DNA of 21,694 bases. It comes from Deferribacteraceae bacterium. Lineage in GTDB: Bacteria > Chrysiogenota > Deferribacteres > Deferribacterales > JAISNW01. The DNA lies in NCBI GenBank assembly GCA_031285415.1, contig JAITWF010000022.1:1-21694 (forward strand), written 5' to 3'. The translations under genes and the position numbers were made by a program. Below the pieces are notes generated by a model. The model ran no database searches. It worked only from the letters and a program-made list of their open reading frames with translations, and had not been told where the DNA came from. Shown piece by piece: positions 21,671 to 21,694 of the stretch (positions are counted from its first letter, which is position 1; every line of letters starts with the position of its first letter).

Positions 21671-21694
21671 AGTTCACCCCTTTTTGATTTAAAG

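Overview
The window reads as ordinary chromosomal DNA of a Gram-negative, probably anaerobic or microaerophilic bacterium. Supporting signs are a predicted outer-membrane barrel, a periplasmic LytM peptidase, an ATP-type PEP carboxykinase, a PLP-dependent phenol/indole-lyase, anaerobic-type (CbiD/CbiE) cobalamin genes and the end of a P19-type iron-uptake cluster like that of Campylobacter. Ile ATA codons are common and genes are packed with many 1-8 nt overlaps. I cannot fix the lineage from sequence alone; Campylobacterota- or Deferribacterota-like groups are the kind of host I would test first. There are no tRNA, rRNA, CRISPR, phage or IS genes, and no gene-free stretch longer than about 170 nt.

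Layout. 1-1960 (+): the tail of a DUF2318 Fe-S/redox protein, then an FtsX-fold permease and its LolD/MacB-type ATPase. 2057-2992 (-): a membrane-anchored M23 peptidase, convergent with the ABC genes across a GC-rich palindromic repeat. 3049-6458 (+): a tightly overlapping operon of a degenerate FdhD-like protein, a fused two-domain ECF/CbiO-like ATPase, cbiD and cbiE. 6460-8163: pckA with its own promoter and terminator. 8168-10761 (-): tag and htpG; htpG has a clear sigma70 promoter overlapped by a perfect CIRCE (HrcA) operator. 10826-13351 (+): an AEC-family transporter, then a TPL-type beta-eliminating lyase preceded by a possible Tyr-rich leader peptide. 13379-15566 (+): an AAA_14/DUF4143 ATPase whose Shine-Dalgarno sequence lies inside a 20-bp hairpin, then a membrane-bound LuxR-type regulator. 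15567-17258 (+): a direct-repeat operator candidate, a secreted beta-barrel protein and a CPBP protease. 17215-21670 (-): the operon gpsA-polA-DUF484/GGDEF, whose 3' end overlaps the CPBP gene by 44 bp.

Most worth following up: (i) the lyase carries all three phenol-lyase (rather than tryptophanase) specificity residues and sits behind a short ORF encoding YSYYYP just before its stop, a possible tyrosine-sensing analogue of TnaC; (ii) the fused ABC ATPase seems to have absorbed two palindromic repeats into its coding sequence, one as the inter-domain linker and one as its C-terminus; (iii) an FdhD-like protein lacking the catalytic Cys pair is coupled to that orphan ATPase and to cobalamin genes; (iv) the membrane LuxR gene, paired repeats, barrel protein and CPBP protease form a possible envelope-sensing cassette.
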